The notes under the pieces were generated by a model, which was given only the letters and a program-made list of their open reading frames with translations, searched no databases and was not told the DNA's origin. Source: Chara braunii (taxonomy: Eukaryota; Streptophyta; Charophyceae; Charales; Characeae). From it: 38,571 bases of DNA. This document shows positions 1-10,803 of the stretch, piece by piece. A program made the position numbers and the translations under genes. The stretch spans positions 482,710 to 521,280 of the forward strand of contig BFEA01000657.1 of the NCBI GenBank assembly GCA_003427395.1, read 5' to 3'. Positions within the stretch are counted from its first letter, which is position 1. Every line of letters begins with the position of its first letter.

Positions 1-129
1 TCATCATCGTCATCATCATTAATCTACCAGTGCAACCCCCCTTTTTTAACTCTACCTACTACGCTACCACCCAATCAATCATAGATAGAATCGCTCCACC
101 CTCGATTTACTTCAATATGCATTTTTTCC
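1..129. other. Flank with short TCA microsatellite
   Basis: The first 20 bases are an imperfect TCA/TCG trinucleotide run. The remainder up to the first LTR is pyrimidine-rich, with no ORF or recognisable repeat seen. Confidence 0.5.
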
Positions 130-1073
130 TGCTAGGAACTGGGTCCTCGACAGGCCTAAGGGGGTTCTGTTACAGAAGTGCCCGCCCTAAGTGAAGGCAG
201 GCCGAACAAATCTCGAGAGGCCCTCTGCTGTCAATTTCGTATTCGGGGTCCATGCAGTTGTGACGCGCCACTTGGTCGAGGGAAACACAGGCCGAGCAGC
301 AAAGACATTCCACGGCCTTCCAAGCCTTTCCTGAAATGCAGGCCCTGGGCAAGAATCGCAGCCTCATACACCGAAAGTTGGGAGGCCTAACCGAACGAGG
401 CTTAGGAGCTGCAAGAGAGGCACAGCCTCTTGGGGCCTACCAGAAGCTTCTGGGCAGAGGCCTGGGCCAGCCAGGCTGTCGAGGGAGGCTCGCTGCCTGG
501 TCCTCGTTCAGGCACTTGCATGCTAGCGGCAGCGCTGCTGGAACGGACGTCGTGGGCTACTGCTGGCGCTAAGGGCAAGGTGCAAAGCGCGTGCGCTCGT
601 GCGCTCGCGCAAGAAGAAAAGCGCTACTGAGGGCAGCGCCATAGCCCAACCTCCATAGCTGGGTGGGCTTGGACTACAGTGAGGCACAGGGGGTGGTCTT
701 CGGGTGTATAGAGGGAAGACGTGGGAGTAAGTGAGGGGAGAGAGAGGATGATGATGATGATGTGAGGGCACATACCTGGTATGGGCGATGGCCTGCATCG
801 AGCGACATCTTCAAGTACTCCGTTGGCTGTTGACGTCAATCATTGCATTGTTAATTAGTCGGCAGACAGTAGCTGTGTAGGAAGTTGGCTGGGCGCCGAG
901 CGCCAAGTAGGGAGAAGGGACTGGACTCTTATGTTGGTGGTGGCGAGAGAAAGCTCTCATTGACATTGGTTTTCAGTGCAATGCTGTTTTCTGGGCACTG
1001 AGATACTAGCTGGCTTTCAATGTGATTGTGCATATTGATTATTGTCATCTCGCTGTTGCTCATTTTCCTTGCA
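130..1073 (+). repeat. 5' LTR of element 1
   Basis: It starts TGCTAGGAACTGGG at 130 and ends with CA at 1072-1073, three bases before the PBS. Bases 130-974 are matched in reverse complement by 7089-7914, including a GAT-repeat near 748 and the GGTTTTCA motif ending at 974. Because the inverted copy ends at 974, an alternative right end is 974; the PBS position favours 1073. Parts are also recognisable in the LTRs of element 2. I saw no clear TATA box. Confidence 0.7.
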
Positions 1074-1076
1074 ATT

Positions 1077-1091
1077 TGGTATCGGAGCTGG
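1077..1091 (+). promoter_or_regulatory. Primer-binding site, initiator-Met tRNA type
   Basis: The sequence is TGGTATCGGAGCTGG. Plant initiator-Met PBSs usually read TGGTATCAGAGC, so it differs at one base (A to G), which could still pair with the tRNA U as a wobble. The same variant is present in element 2 (15893-15907), and the same variant core in element 4 (30104-30117). Confidence 0.75.
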
Positions 1092-2316
1092 TTCGAACTG
1101 CGCTTCATTGGTCTTTTGCAATAGCTGTTCGGTGCTTCGCATGAGGTGTGGGGCAGTGATTAGGCTTGGGCGTTGGACGAAAGGCAGCCCAGGGTCGTGT
1201 GGGCGTGCCAGGAAGCTATGTGGTGACATTAGGGGTGTACACTGGGTCATGAGAGCTCTCTGATGTGGCATTTAAGCCGAGGTGGAATTGCATTACGCTG
1301 TTGGTTGTGTCGAGGCAGAGATCGGTCATCATAAATGCGCATCAGGTTGCCGGTGACAAATCTGTGGTTGGGGGTAGCATAATGAGGTGCGTTGCTCTCT
1401 TCCTTATCTACCCTCTTCATTACTTCTTACCGTGAGGAAGTGAGTTTTGTCTTGAGAGTCCTCTCAATGTGAGGTGTCACGAGCGCTCAACCTAAGCTGT
1501 TGGGAGACGGGCGAAGCCTCTAAAGGGCCCTGGATGAAGCACTCGGGTCACAGTCACCATGCCAACCCGCTGGGACTAGTACATGCATGCTTTGCCACAA
1601 ATCCTTGGTTCTGCTGTTGCGCAATAGAGGTCATGCAGGGCATGCCAGCCCTTTGAGCAAACGCTTACCAGACCGTCTCTAAATACTTCTGGCGGGCTTC
1701 AGTGTTGAACGCTGGCTGTGATCGTCGTCCTGTCTGACCATTAAATGATTCTTGAAGACCTTGGGAGTTGTCCTTTAACTGCCTCTTGATCAGCCAGGTC
1801 AATCCGGAAGTAAGGCTCGTTGCATGCGAGGGTAAACAATGTGCAGGGGCTGGCATAGACGTGGGGCACAGGGGTGGGCTGGATTGCACACCTTCAGACA
1901 CGCCGCTCAACCAGATGCTCAGGGCGTTGACAATAAGTGACTACTCAAGAAGGATACAGAGGGCGGGGGGGAGATTCCGGTAACTGTTCGCGGTGGCGTT
2001 AATTAGATAAACTGCCATCCAGCATGTATCTCGGTAGGTAGCTTATTTTTATTTTTGATTATTTAGTTGTTACAAACTTGTGTGATAACTAACAGACAAC
2101 TGCAGATAGTTTCGTTTACTCTATGCTGCATGAAAACTGTTCAAGAGTCATCTAAAAATAGAAATAGTTTTGCATGTAGGATCTGACACTAGTTATTGGT
2201 TACCGCTTGACTATTTTGGTTGACCGAGATGTATTGATTATTCTTACTCGGTTGGGTGTCAGGCTAAGGTTGGATTTAGTGTGGATTCTAGTTTAGATCA
2301 CACTCTACTGTAGCTC
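1092..2316 (+). other. Untranslated leader of element 1
   Basis: This 1.2-kb stretch between PBS and gag has no long ORF. A part near 1260-1470 matches, in reverse complement, the leader of element 2 around 15500-15690, including a shared run ending TTACCGTGAGGAAGTGAGT. It is therefore part of the element. A long leader of this kind could hold an intron or packaging signals, but nothing specific is visible. Confidence 0.55.
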
Positions 2317-4295
2317 ATGAGTGAAGCTGCTAGTAGTGAGGAGCGGGCGGCATTGAGGAGGACGAGAGACGCTGAGGTCAGCGCTAGGGCTAGGAATATA
2401 GCTAGCACAGGTGCGACTATGGCTACCTCCTCTACCACGTCACATGCCTCTTCTCAGGCCACTAAGTCAGGACTCAGTAAGAGTACCCAAGGCTCCATAA
2501 GTCAGACTGTTGGTTTGCAAGTCAGTCAGCAACCCCCACTCAGGTCGGAGGATTATGAGATCTCCAAGCGGAAGCTCTTCATGATGAGTTGCAACGGCAA
2601 CTGAGAGAAGTAGAAGAGAGAAGAGAAAGGGCTAGATTGAGAAAAGTCAGGTTAGGCACTAGGTTGCTGGAGCTAAGAGGGCTTGAAGACCTAGATGATG
2701 CTACATTCAATCTTGTTGATCGGTCGCTGCGTAACACGCTACTTCAGGGACCTCGCCCAATCCTAGTGGCAGGCCAAAAGTGAATCCTAGTTGCACTTTA
2801 GGGCCTCGTCGAGTCATGAGGCAGACCCAGTCCTCTGTAACTTATGTATTCCTTTATCCTTTGAATATATCAAATGTTCTGGAATACGATTGACAGAGTT
2901 TATAATATTTTTATTATTTACGAGGTTTTTTAAATCCACTAGTAAGATATACTCGAAAGACATGTAAAATCATCATTAAAACCATCATACTTGCAGTCGG
3001 TTGCAGGTCCTTTATTGACGCCGTCACCGCTAGGGTTATCCTTTTCGCCTATGTATGCCATGTGTCTCTCATGCGGTGAACCAGTAGTTAGTGGTTCGGT
3101 TCTGAGCACTTGTCCCGTACCATCAAGGACGGTGGCAGCTACAGTGCCATTGTAAGGACAGTTGCAGGTTAGCATGCAGCAACCTGTCTTAGTGGCTATG
3201 CAGCCATTGCAGCAAACACCTGGGCCAATCCAGCCTATGCAGTGGATGCCCAAGATCCCCTTGCTGAGTCCTAAGCCCTTCTCTGGCGACAAGAAGAAGG
3301 AAGAGGACTTGGACACCTGGGTGAGGATTGTGCCCACTTATGAAAGGCACAAGCTCACAGGACAGAATAGGATGTTATAGTGGCTGCGTCCTTTTTAGAG
3401 GGATCGATAGCACGTTGGTTAAATGGGTTAGTACAACAACAAGGCTATGGTCAGAATTTCGATGCTTGGGCCCAATCCCAAACATTGGAAGACTTCGTAC
3501 GGACTGTGTACAATAGGTGGCATGACCCTGAAGGGGCTCAGAAGGCCACTGGCGCGATCAACAATATGTGTTCCAAAAGGTACCGGACTGACGCGAGGTC
3601 ACATATGTCGTAGAACGTCTGATTGTAGCGCCTGGTGTGCTCTATGACCCGCAGGTACTCCTCAGAGATTATTTGAGATGTCTGCGTAGAACGTCTGATT
3701 GTAGCGCCTAGTGTGCTCTATGACCCGCAGGTACTCCTCAGAGATTATTTGAGATGTCTACCCACATATGTCAAAAAGAAGCTGGTGGACAAGGCCTTCA
3801 TTCAACGAGAAAGCCCTAGACATAGAGGCCAAGCTAAGGTCCGCTCATCAAAGTCAGGGACATGGTAGGAAGAAGAGACTTCCCCAAGATTGGAAGAAGA
3901 AAGGTCAACTCATGTTTGTCGACCATGATGGTCAGGCAACGAAGATTGACGATTTCCCTGACCATGGGGAAGCGACAGAGCAGGATGGGGCCAGCGAGAC
4001 TTTGGATGGGGGAGTCGTGGCGCCTATCAAAAAGAAAGCTAGGGGGACCAGGAAGCAGAAGGTAGGGCAGTCCATGAATCAGGGCGACCAAGGAACGCTC
4101 GAATGGGTAAAACTTGGTTTAGATTACGAGGTGTGGAGGGACCGAGTTGCTAGGGGTACTTGCCTGAACTGTGGCAACTATGGCCACACGTCAAGGACTT
4201 GTCGAGGCAAGAAGGTCACAACGAGGGTAGCCACTCCAACGGTGGTGGGCTTATCTTTGAACCTTGGCAGTGCTTTTGCAAGCACTTCCCAGTGA
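2317..4295 (+). pseudogene. gag: gag of element 1 (frameshifted)
   Basis: Gag would form the particle and bind the RNA. The start at 2317 is an ATG in a Ser/Thr/Ala-rich N-terminus. The frame breaks near 2595, and a charged helical segment follows to 2783. After about 380 bases without homology, the capsid-like part runs through frames at 3162-3377 (contains PFSGDKKKEEDLDTW), 3380-3610 and 3768-4295. The last frame holds a CCHC zinc knuckle, CLNCGNYGHTSRTC, around 4160-4205. A 76-bp tandem duplication at 3609-3760 shifts the frame. The same domain order is seen in the gag of element 2 (14635-13247). At least four breaks make this non-functional. Its N-terminus is more diverged from element 2 than the rest. 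Confidence 0.8.
3609..3760 (+). repeat. 76-bp tandem duplication inside gag
   Basis: Bases 3609-3684 and 3685-3760 are two adjacent copies that differ at about one position (CCTGGTG versus CCTAGTG). Since 76 is not a multiple of three, the duplication itself breaks gag. Confidence 0.9.
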
Positions 4296-4918
4296 AACAC
4301 CTTGGGCCAGTAGGAGTGTTAGCCGCTCTTACTCGTGTTGAAGTGGTAACGTTGCCTTCCCCACTTCACGCGTTGGGCAAGGCTAGTGACCCATCCATCG
4401 CTCCACAGACACATGCAGTCCCACCGATGCTCTGCTCGAGAGATGTGTCTGATTCCCTAGAACAGTTACAGAACGAGTGGTCAGGGCAGGACCCCAAAGA
4501 CTCTTGGGCAATGATAAGTCAAGGTCCTAGGGATGTCGGTGGTCATAAAGTGGGTGCATTCGCAGACATAGGCTCTACACGGAACTTCATCAGTCGTGCT
4601 TGTGTGGATAGCCTGCGCTTAGGGGACCAAGTGCAACCGCTTAGCAGATCTGTAACATCTACGCTAGCCAACAAGCACCGCATGGTTGGCCAGGACTATG
4701 TCAAGGACGCAGTCTGCACCTTCTCCTATGGAGGAGGGGAAGTGAGATATAAAATCTCATTCCTTGTCAGCGACGGACTGCCATTTGACATGTTGCTAGA
4801 TACGTACTACGTCGAGGTCGCTCAACCTCAGTTTGATTGGGATAGAAAGGTATTGATCCACAAGTTTCCCAACGGTAGAACCGTTGGACTGCAGAAGTTC
4901 AAAAGTTTAGCAGTCTAG
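4296..4918 (+). pseudogene. Aspartic protease region of element 1 pol
   Basis: This would be the retropepsin that processes Gag and Pol. The open frame reaches 4918 and overlaps the gag end in another frame. The part matching element 2 begins near 4438 (DVSDSLEQLQNEWS). The active-site loop reads AFADIGSTRNFIS, with DIG in place of the usual DSG/DTG; element 2 also has DIG at this place, so the substitution looks ancestral to the family. A second conserved block is LPFDMLLDTYYVEVAQPQFD near the C-terminus. The stop at 4916-4918 interrupts the run into RT. It is part of a dead copy, although this segment is open. Confidence 0.7.
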
Positions 4919-6451
4919 TGGAAAACTACGGGTGCATGTGTGCGTCTTCCTTCTATAACTTCTATAAGCAGAATAGCGAGGAAGGCATGTATCTAGTCTT
5001 TTTCTGTTAGAAAGGGGAGACCGTAAAATCACTCCCGGAGATAGAATCAGTCGTCGCTCAGTATTCCGACCTTTTTGAGGAGCCCACAGGTGTGGTGGAA
5101 AGGGAGGTAGTCCATGCAATAGAGGTTGTCCCAGGTAGTAAGGTGCCTAGAGGACGAATCTATAGGACGTCTCCTGCGGAGTTGGACGAGCTCCGCCGCC
5201 AGCTCAAAGAGCTCACAGAGAAGGGATGGATTCGGCCTAGTACCTCCACTTATGGTGCGCTAGTCTTGTTTGTTCCTAAGAAGCAGGTACACTAAAGATG
5301 TGCATCGACTATAGGGGCCTCAATGCCATCACTGTTAAGAACACGGAGCCCCTACCCTGCATCGACAACCTACTAGATAGAGTGCAGTGATATCGGTACT
5401 TCACAAAGTTAGATCTGAAGTCCGGATGCCATCAAATTGCTATTAGACCTGAGGACCAGCACAAACCTGTCTTTCAGACCAGGTACGGTCTGTACGAGTT
5501 TGTGGTGATGCCCTTTGGCCTATGCAATGCCCCCGAAACATTCCAGCACGTAGTGAATAGGATCTTTCACGAGTACTTAGACAAGATAGCACCAGCACAA
5601 GGTCAACTTGGAGAAACGCGAGTTCGGTCGCACCAAGGTCTTGTACTTGGGTCATGAAATTTTTGCTGATGGTTTGAGGTCGGACGATGCCAAAGTGGCC
5701 CGCATACGAAACTGGCCCCGACGTGAAAATGTTTTCGAGGTCCTGTCATTTTTGGGGATGACGGGCTATTACCGTTCGTTTCTTAAGAATTATAGTACTA
5801 TAGCTTCCCCACTAACTAACCTAACTTTCCTTGACACCTCTTGGGAGTGGACTGAAGAGTGTGAAGCAAGCTTCAAGAAATTGAAGTATGCTCCAACACA
5901 CTATGAAGTTCTCAAACTTCCAGACTGTGAACAACCATTTGTAGTGACCACAGACGCCAACCAATATGGCATAGGCGCGGTCCTTGCACAAAGGGAAGGG
6001 AAAAAGTTGAGGCCAATCGAGTGAAAAGATGCCATCTCAAAAGCTAGCGAAGTTCATGTATGAGCTGGTCCACTGGAGCTAGGCAAGTTCTTCTACTTGA
6101 GGTCTGATCATGAGACTTTGCGCTGGATCAAGACACTGTACGCACTCAAATGATGGATTCAAGTGATAGACATGTATGACTATCAACTTGATCCAATCAA
6201 GGGAGAGTATAACAAGGTGGCTGATGCACTATCACGACAAGCAGATTATCTGGGTGTGCTAGTCACTGAATTTGGCATATCTAATGATCTAACTTGATCT
6301 TTGGTTGAGGCCTATCAGCAAGATCCAGTTATGCCTGAGATTGTTCGTAGATTTCAAGAGAAGGTTAAATTAACTTCTAACGAATTTACGATGGTAGGTG
6401 GCTTGCTGTTTCTTAAGAAGGTGGATCAAATTTCACTGAAGAAACTTTGAT
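4919..6451 (+). pseudogene. RT and RNase H of element 1 pol (catalytic box deleted)
   Basis: Ty3/gypsy RT homology begins at 5040-5295 (DELRRQLKELTEKGWIRPS), then changes frame ([38 protein letters not shown] at 5299-5585). At about 5588 the sequence jumps from EYLDK to the segment equivalent to KCEFGRTRILYLGHE of element 2. The bases encoding YLDD, the metal-binding catalytic box, are therefore deleted (roughly 100 bases). RNase H homology follows at 5608-6024 (TTDANQYGIGAVLAQ) and in fragments to about 6290 (GEYNKVADALSR), with several in-frame stops. A linker to integrase ends near 6451. Non-functional. Confidence 0.85.
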
Positions 6452-6479
6452 GAGGGAATAAAAGGTTAAGAAGGTGTCC

Positions 6480-7088
6480 CAGATAGTGAGTCTTTACGTA
6501 GTTTGTTTCGAGATGAATGTCATGATGCAACGACCATGAACTTCTAACTTAATGCAAAAATTATGGTGGCCAAACGGGACAAACCTAGGACTCAGGCTTC
6601 GGTCGGTCTCATCAAGCCCTTGCCGATTCCTGAAGGTCCTGGTCAAAGTGTGTCCATGGATTTCATGGATACCCTGGTGACCAGCAAGAACGGAAAACGA
6701 CACATCTTTGTTGTAGTTGATCGGTTTTCCAAGTATGCTAGACTGACTAATTGCCATGCCAGTGATAGCAAAAAATGAGCATGTCATCAAGCTGTTTATC
6801 GATAACGAGGTGTGGGACTTTGGTTTGCCCAAGTCTATCGTCAGTGATAGGGATGTTCGCTTTACTAGCGAACTGTGGCAAAACACGGCCCAACAGATTG
6901 GTACCTGACTGCAAATGGCATTAGGGAACGAGTCGAATGGGCAGGCGGAACAAATGAACCGAGTAGTGCAGCACCTGCTTAGGTATTACATCAAGCCAAG
7001 CCAGGATGACTGGGACGAGAAACTACCTCCCGTCGCCAGCCTGTACAACACCGTTGTACACAACACGATTGACATGACTCCCAACCAC
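6480..7088 (+). pseudogene. Integrase of element 1 (truncated)
   Basis: Remnants of the zinc-binding region (ECHDATT) occur near 6515, but the intervening segment up to RDKPRTQA is missing, so the HHCC module is destroyed. The catalytic core follows at 6563-6778 (SMDFMDTLVTSKNGKRHIF, with the first Asp) and in other frames to 7088, including the equivalent of the second Asp (SDRDVRF near 6850) and the NGQAEQMNR block near 6940. Homology ends inside the core's C-terminal part, exactly where the inverted LTR starts. The C-terminal domain and chromodomain seen in element 2 are absent. Confidence 0.85.
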
Positions 7089-7914
7089 TGAAAACCAACG
7101 TCAATGAGAGCTTGCTCTTGCCTCCACCAACATATGTATCCAGTCCCTATCTCCCTACACAGCTCCTACTAGCCTACTAATTGACAATGCAACCGTTGAC
7201 ATCAGCAGCCTCTTGAAGATGTCGCCCGTGCAGACCATCGCCAATACTAGGTATGTGCCCTCACATCATCATCATCATCCTCCTCCTCTCTCTCTTCCTC
7301 ATCTTACTCCCCATGTCTTCCTTTTGTACACCCGAAGACCACCGTTGCGCCTCACTGTAGTCCAAGCCCAACCAGCTATGGAGGTTGGGATATGGTGCTG
7401 CCCTCAGCAGCGCCCTGCTCCTTGCACGACCACACCTCGCCTCTCAGCACCAGCAGCAGCCCACGAGCATAAGCTCCAGCAGCTCTTTTTCTAACATGCG
7501 AGTGCCTGAATGAGCTGCCAGGTAGCAACCTCTTTCCTATATGGAAAAGAGCTGGCCTGCCTTCGCAGCCTGGCTGGCCTGGGCCTGGGCCCAGAAGCTT
7601 CTGGTAGGCCCCAGGATGCTGCGCCTTTGGTGCAGCTACTGGGCCTCATTCAGTTGGGCCTCCCAATTGTCTGTGTATGAGGCTGTGAATCTTGCCCACG
7701 GCCTGTGCTTTCGGAAGGGCCTGGAAGGCCGTGGAATTTCCTTGCTGCTCGGCCTGTGTTTCCTCAACCAACTGGCGCGACGAAACTGCCTGAACCCCAA
7801 ATACAAATTTGACAGCTTAGGGCCTCTCGGGATTTGTTAGGCCCGCCTTGACTTAGCGCGGGCACATTTGCAGCAAGGGCCCCCTTAGGCCTGCCGAGGA
7901 CCCAGATCCTCTCA
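7089..7914 (-). repeat. Inverted LTR of the element 1/2 family
   Basis: Read on the minus strand this matches 130-974, ending in the same GGTTTTCA (7089-7096 on plus: TGAAAACC), with a CAT-repeat near 7265 matching the GAT-repeat near 748. It begins TG and ends CA on both strands. Its orientation agrees with element 2, not with element 1, which it interrupts. It may be a solo LTR or the end of a lost minus-strand element. No sequence from the rest of element 1 is found on its right. Confidence 0.75.
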
Positions 7915-8359
7915 TAAATAAAAATTATTTTTTCATTTAAATTTTTATTTAAAATTTGGTAAAGAATTTCGATGTGACCCTAAGGCAAAAGTTCAATTTA
8001 TTTTTCTGCATAACATAGTTTTTTTTCGGATGTTTTGGATTTTTTTTTTTTTCTTTTTTTTTTGAAGCCGGGACCTTCCCTCATCCTTGCACGGTCGGGT
8101 CGCCTGGGGAAATAGGGTGACCCGGGCGGCTTTTTTTTTTTTGGCCGGGACCTTCCCTCGTCCTTGCACGGTCGGGCCGCCTGGGGAAATAGGGTGACCC
8201 GGGCGGCCCGGCTGGTAGCCTAGTTCACGAATGAATTAATTTGTTTTTTTTTTTTGGTAAATATGCAAGGAATATGAGAGTGAGGGATATACATAAAACC
8301 AAGTTGTGAAATCACACAGCTGAGCAAGTAGTATTATCCCAAGTAGAGAGTTCAAATGG
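7915..8359. repeat. Non-coding poly-T/GC-rich dispersed repeat, copy 1
   Basis: An AT-rich part (AAATTTGGTAAAGAATTTCGATGTGACCC, then CATAACATAG and poly-T) is followed by a GC-rich part. The GC-rich part is tandemly duplicated with a 77-base period (from 8067 and from 8144), each unit beginning GCCGGGACCTTCCCT and ending in TGACCCGGGCGGC. Related sequence is seen at about 17460-17830 and 28690-28965. No coding potential. Read on minus it resembles a GC-rich head with an A-rich tail, as in short retroposons, but I cannot name it. Bases 8230-8359 are unassigned. Confidence 0.6.
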
Positions 8360-9306
8360 ACCGAGAAAACCATCCATAAAGAGCAATACAATGAAGTATT
8401 GAGCCAATGTCCAAGCCTGTAAGCCACACCAACACAGTATCCAGAGTCGCTCTCTCTCTCTGGAGCACAGCGCCCAGCCTACTCTACCACACTATCCTAC
8501 TCTACAGCTGGTTCACACAACATCGGCGACCTCTCTTCGTGTACCAGGTACGTATCTCGTCACCCTCAATTAGACCTTGATTACCCCACACAGCGCCTCC
8601 ACTCCCTGACGACCACCCGATCATCCGCTGTACCCCCTGGCGCCTAGCAGCCCGGCTATGGCCACCTGCGCCCCGCTGCCCTGCAGCGCCCGGGTCACCA
8701 CTCTGTGCTCCGTCAGCGCCCCACGCATTAGCGCAGCATCCAAGCAGAAGCGCAGCAGCACTTCCGCATTGCCAGCGCTGGCCAGTATGTCTGGCATGGG
8801 CTGCCTCACTTCCTTTATGGAAGTGTCAGCCTCTTGGATGTTGCGTGTGGCCTGGCTGGAAGCTTCCAGAAGCTTCCGGTTGGGCCCCAGACCTTGTGCC
8901 CAGGCCTGAGACTTACAGTTGAGGGCCCGGGCCCTTTTCAGTCGAGCACGGCCTGGCTGTTGGCTGTATCTGCGCAGGGGCCCCGGATAGATGTGTCGGC
9001 AGTACTGCTTTTCCCAAAGGCCGACGGCCTGCTTCTCAATGTATTGGCCCTGCTTTGTGTGTATATGCCCAGGCACAACTTTCGTGACCTGGGCCAACTG
9101 TACGACGCAGCTAAGTGAGGCTCGCGCGTTCACTCAACCAACTGACGCGCCGCCAGAGCCTGAATACCCACATATGGAACTGTCGAATTTGGCCTGTGAC
9201 GAATATTCAGGCCCGCCTTCACTTAGGGCGGGCACTTGGCTTGCTGGAGCCTTAGCCCAGAACAATGTGATGTCTGGTAGGGCCACTTGAGGGCTCGTTC
9301 CTCACA
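8360..9306 (-). repeat. 3' LTR of element 2
   Basis: The plus-strand right end is CA at 9305-9306, so on the minus strand the LTR begins TGTGAGGAACGAGC. Homology with the other LTR starts at 8360 (CCGAGAAAACCATCC). It lacks about 46 bases present in the other LTR near 16085-16130. The end at 8360 has no CA and may be truncated. Confidence 0.8.
8621..9133 (-). other. 170-codon ORF inside LTR, copy 1
   Basis: An uninterrupted frame of 170 codons runs in the sense direction of element 2, from a GTG at 9133 to a stop at 8621-8623. The second LTR has the same frame (16743-16231), also 170 codons, with about 25 amino-acid differences and no indel. The product is basic and Gln/Arg-rich, with no domain I recognise and no signal peptide or membrane segment. 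It may be a chance frame in GC-rich DNA; the lack of an ATG start argues against a gene. Confidence 0.3.
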
Positions 9307-9319
9307 TTCCATCCCCATT
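9307..9319 (-). promoter_or_regulatory. Polypurine tract of element 2
   Basis: On the minus strand this reads AATGGGGATGGAA immediately before the TGTGAGG start of the 3' LTR. This is where the plus-strand DNA primer is expected in LTR retrotransposons. Confidence 0.75.
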
Positions 9320-9344
9320 AGCTTCGAAAGTCCGTTGAGATGCT

Positions 9345-10803
9345 TCATGCTGGTGCCTTCCCTTTTAACCTCTTCTCATAATCTGCCACGATCTGAGGAG
9401 CTGTCTTGACAAGTTCCTCCCTTGGGATCCATCGATCTTCCTTTGGATCTGTATGATGCCTGAAATGTACTCTGTATTCCCTCGCAGGTTTGGGAGGTCT
9501 TCCCCTGCCAGGTGGCTTAGGAACAAGCGTATCTCTGTGATCCAAGATGTCGTCGACGTCCACGTGGTCGTCCATGGTTGGGGGCAGCATAGATCTTCGT
9601 GATGGGGACTGTGTTGTCTCAGCGAAAGGTGCAAGCTTGGAGGCATGAAAAACAGGGTAAGTGCGTAAGTGACCAGGGATACGAATGACGTATAAGGGAC
9701 CATCCAAATCATTCCACACAATGTCCAAGACTTCCCAGGAACCGAAATACTTAGGCATTAGTTTTCTAGAGATGCCAAACTCCTGTCCCAGTTCACTAGC
9801 CTTGACCCAGACACGTTCCCCTACCTGAAATGCGGACTGTCGGCGATGCTTGTTCTCAGAAGCAATCATGGCTTCTTGAGATTTCTTGATATGTTCGACA
9901 GTCTGCTGCAACAGTTTCTCATACTGGACACCAAATTCAATGGTTCCAGGAGTTGCAGCACTTCGGTTTTCAGGCAGAAGGAAGTCTAGAGCAGATCTAG
10001 GCTTCCACCCGAGATGCAGTTGATTAGGACTGACGTCGGTGGTGCTATGTACAGCATTGTTGTACAGGCTGGCGATGAGAGGTAATTTCTCATCCCAGTC
10101 ATCCTGGCTGGGCTTGATGTAATGCCTCAGCAGATGCTGCACCACTCGGTTCATCTGTTCAGCCTGCCCATTTGCTTGTGAATCTCACATCTCTGTCATT
10201 AACGATTGTCTTTGGAAGTCCAAAGTCACGCACCCAGTTGTCCATGAACAACTTGATGACGTGCTCAGTCCTGGCAGTCTCTGGTATGGCGATTAGTCTA
10301 GCGTACTTAGTGAACCTGTCCACCATGACGAAAATGTGCCTCTTGCCATTTTTGCTAGTCACTAGAGTATCCATGAAGTCCATGGAGATACTCTGACCTG
10401 GGCCAGCAAGAATGGGTAAAGGGTCGAGTAACCCAAGTGGAGCTTGAGTTCGCGGTTTGTCCCGCTGACAGACCTGACAGGTCTCCACGTACTTCTTCAC
10501 ATCGTCAACCATGTTAGGCCACCTGAATCGCTATACTAGATTAGCACTAGTCTTCTTGTAACCGAAATGTCCTGTTGCGTCGTGGCACTCACCTAAAAAT
10601 AAACTACGCAAAGTTTCCCTAGATGGAACAACTAACCTCTTGAACCCTGCCTTTTCAAGAAAGAGCAACCCATCCACCATCACCAACTCATCAGTGGTGG
10701 CCTTGTCTTTAGCCTGTAGTTTGTTGATGATGTCCATCGTGATGGGATCTTCCTTGTAGGCTTCATCCAACGATCGAGTTACATCTTCAGATAGACCAAA
10801 CAC
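9345..10803 (-). pseudogene. Integrase with C-terminal chromodomain, element 2
   Basis: The integrase inserts element DNA; its chromodomain tail would steer insertion to marked chromatin. Authentic pol resumes at about 10803 (FGLSEDVTRSLDEAYKEDP). The two His of the HHCC zinc module are in HDATGHFGYKK near 10580; one in-frame TAG follows at 10531-10533, then the two Cys in ETCQVCQRDKPR. The core has SMDFMD (first Asp) and VNDRDVRF (second Asp). About 70 bases between the second Asp and the NGQAEQMNR block (catalytic Glu) are deleted and the frame changes near 10160. The rest (10154-9345) is open: GWKPRSALDFLLPE, a GPY/F-like tail and a terminal chromodomain (EYRVHFRHHTDPKEDRWIP). Non-functional as read. 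Confidence 0.88.

Larger units (their letters stand above)
130..7088 (+). mobile_element. Element 1: degenerate Ty3/gypsy retrotransposon, 3'-truncated
   Basis: The plus-strand order is LTR, initiator-Met-like PBS, leader, gag with zinc knuckle, aspartic protease, RT, RNase H and integrase, the Ty3/gypsy (Metaviridae) order. Proteins match element 2 (8360-16915) closely enough, by eye, to be one family. Every gene carries stops, frameshifts or deletions, and the RT lacks its YLDD box. Integrase homology stops at 7088, where an LTR of the same family begins in inverted orientation, so the integrase C-terminus, polypurine tract and proper 3' LTR are missing. This is a dead copy. Confidence 0.85.

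Noticed and set aside
523-839. Minus-strand ORFs with a poly-His run at the left LTR
   Set aside because: The His run is only the translated CAT/GAT microsatellite of the LTR; the inverted LTR at 7213-7494 gives the same frame for the same reason.
2939-3337. Minus-strand 132-codon ORF within element 1 gag
   Set aside because: Opposite to gag fragments on plus, and no recognisable motif; the Cys residues are irregular.
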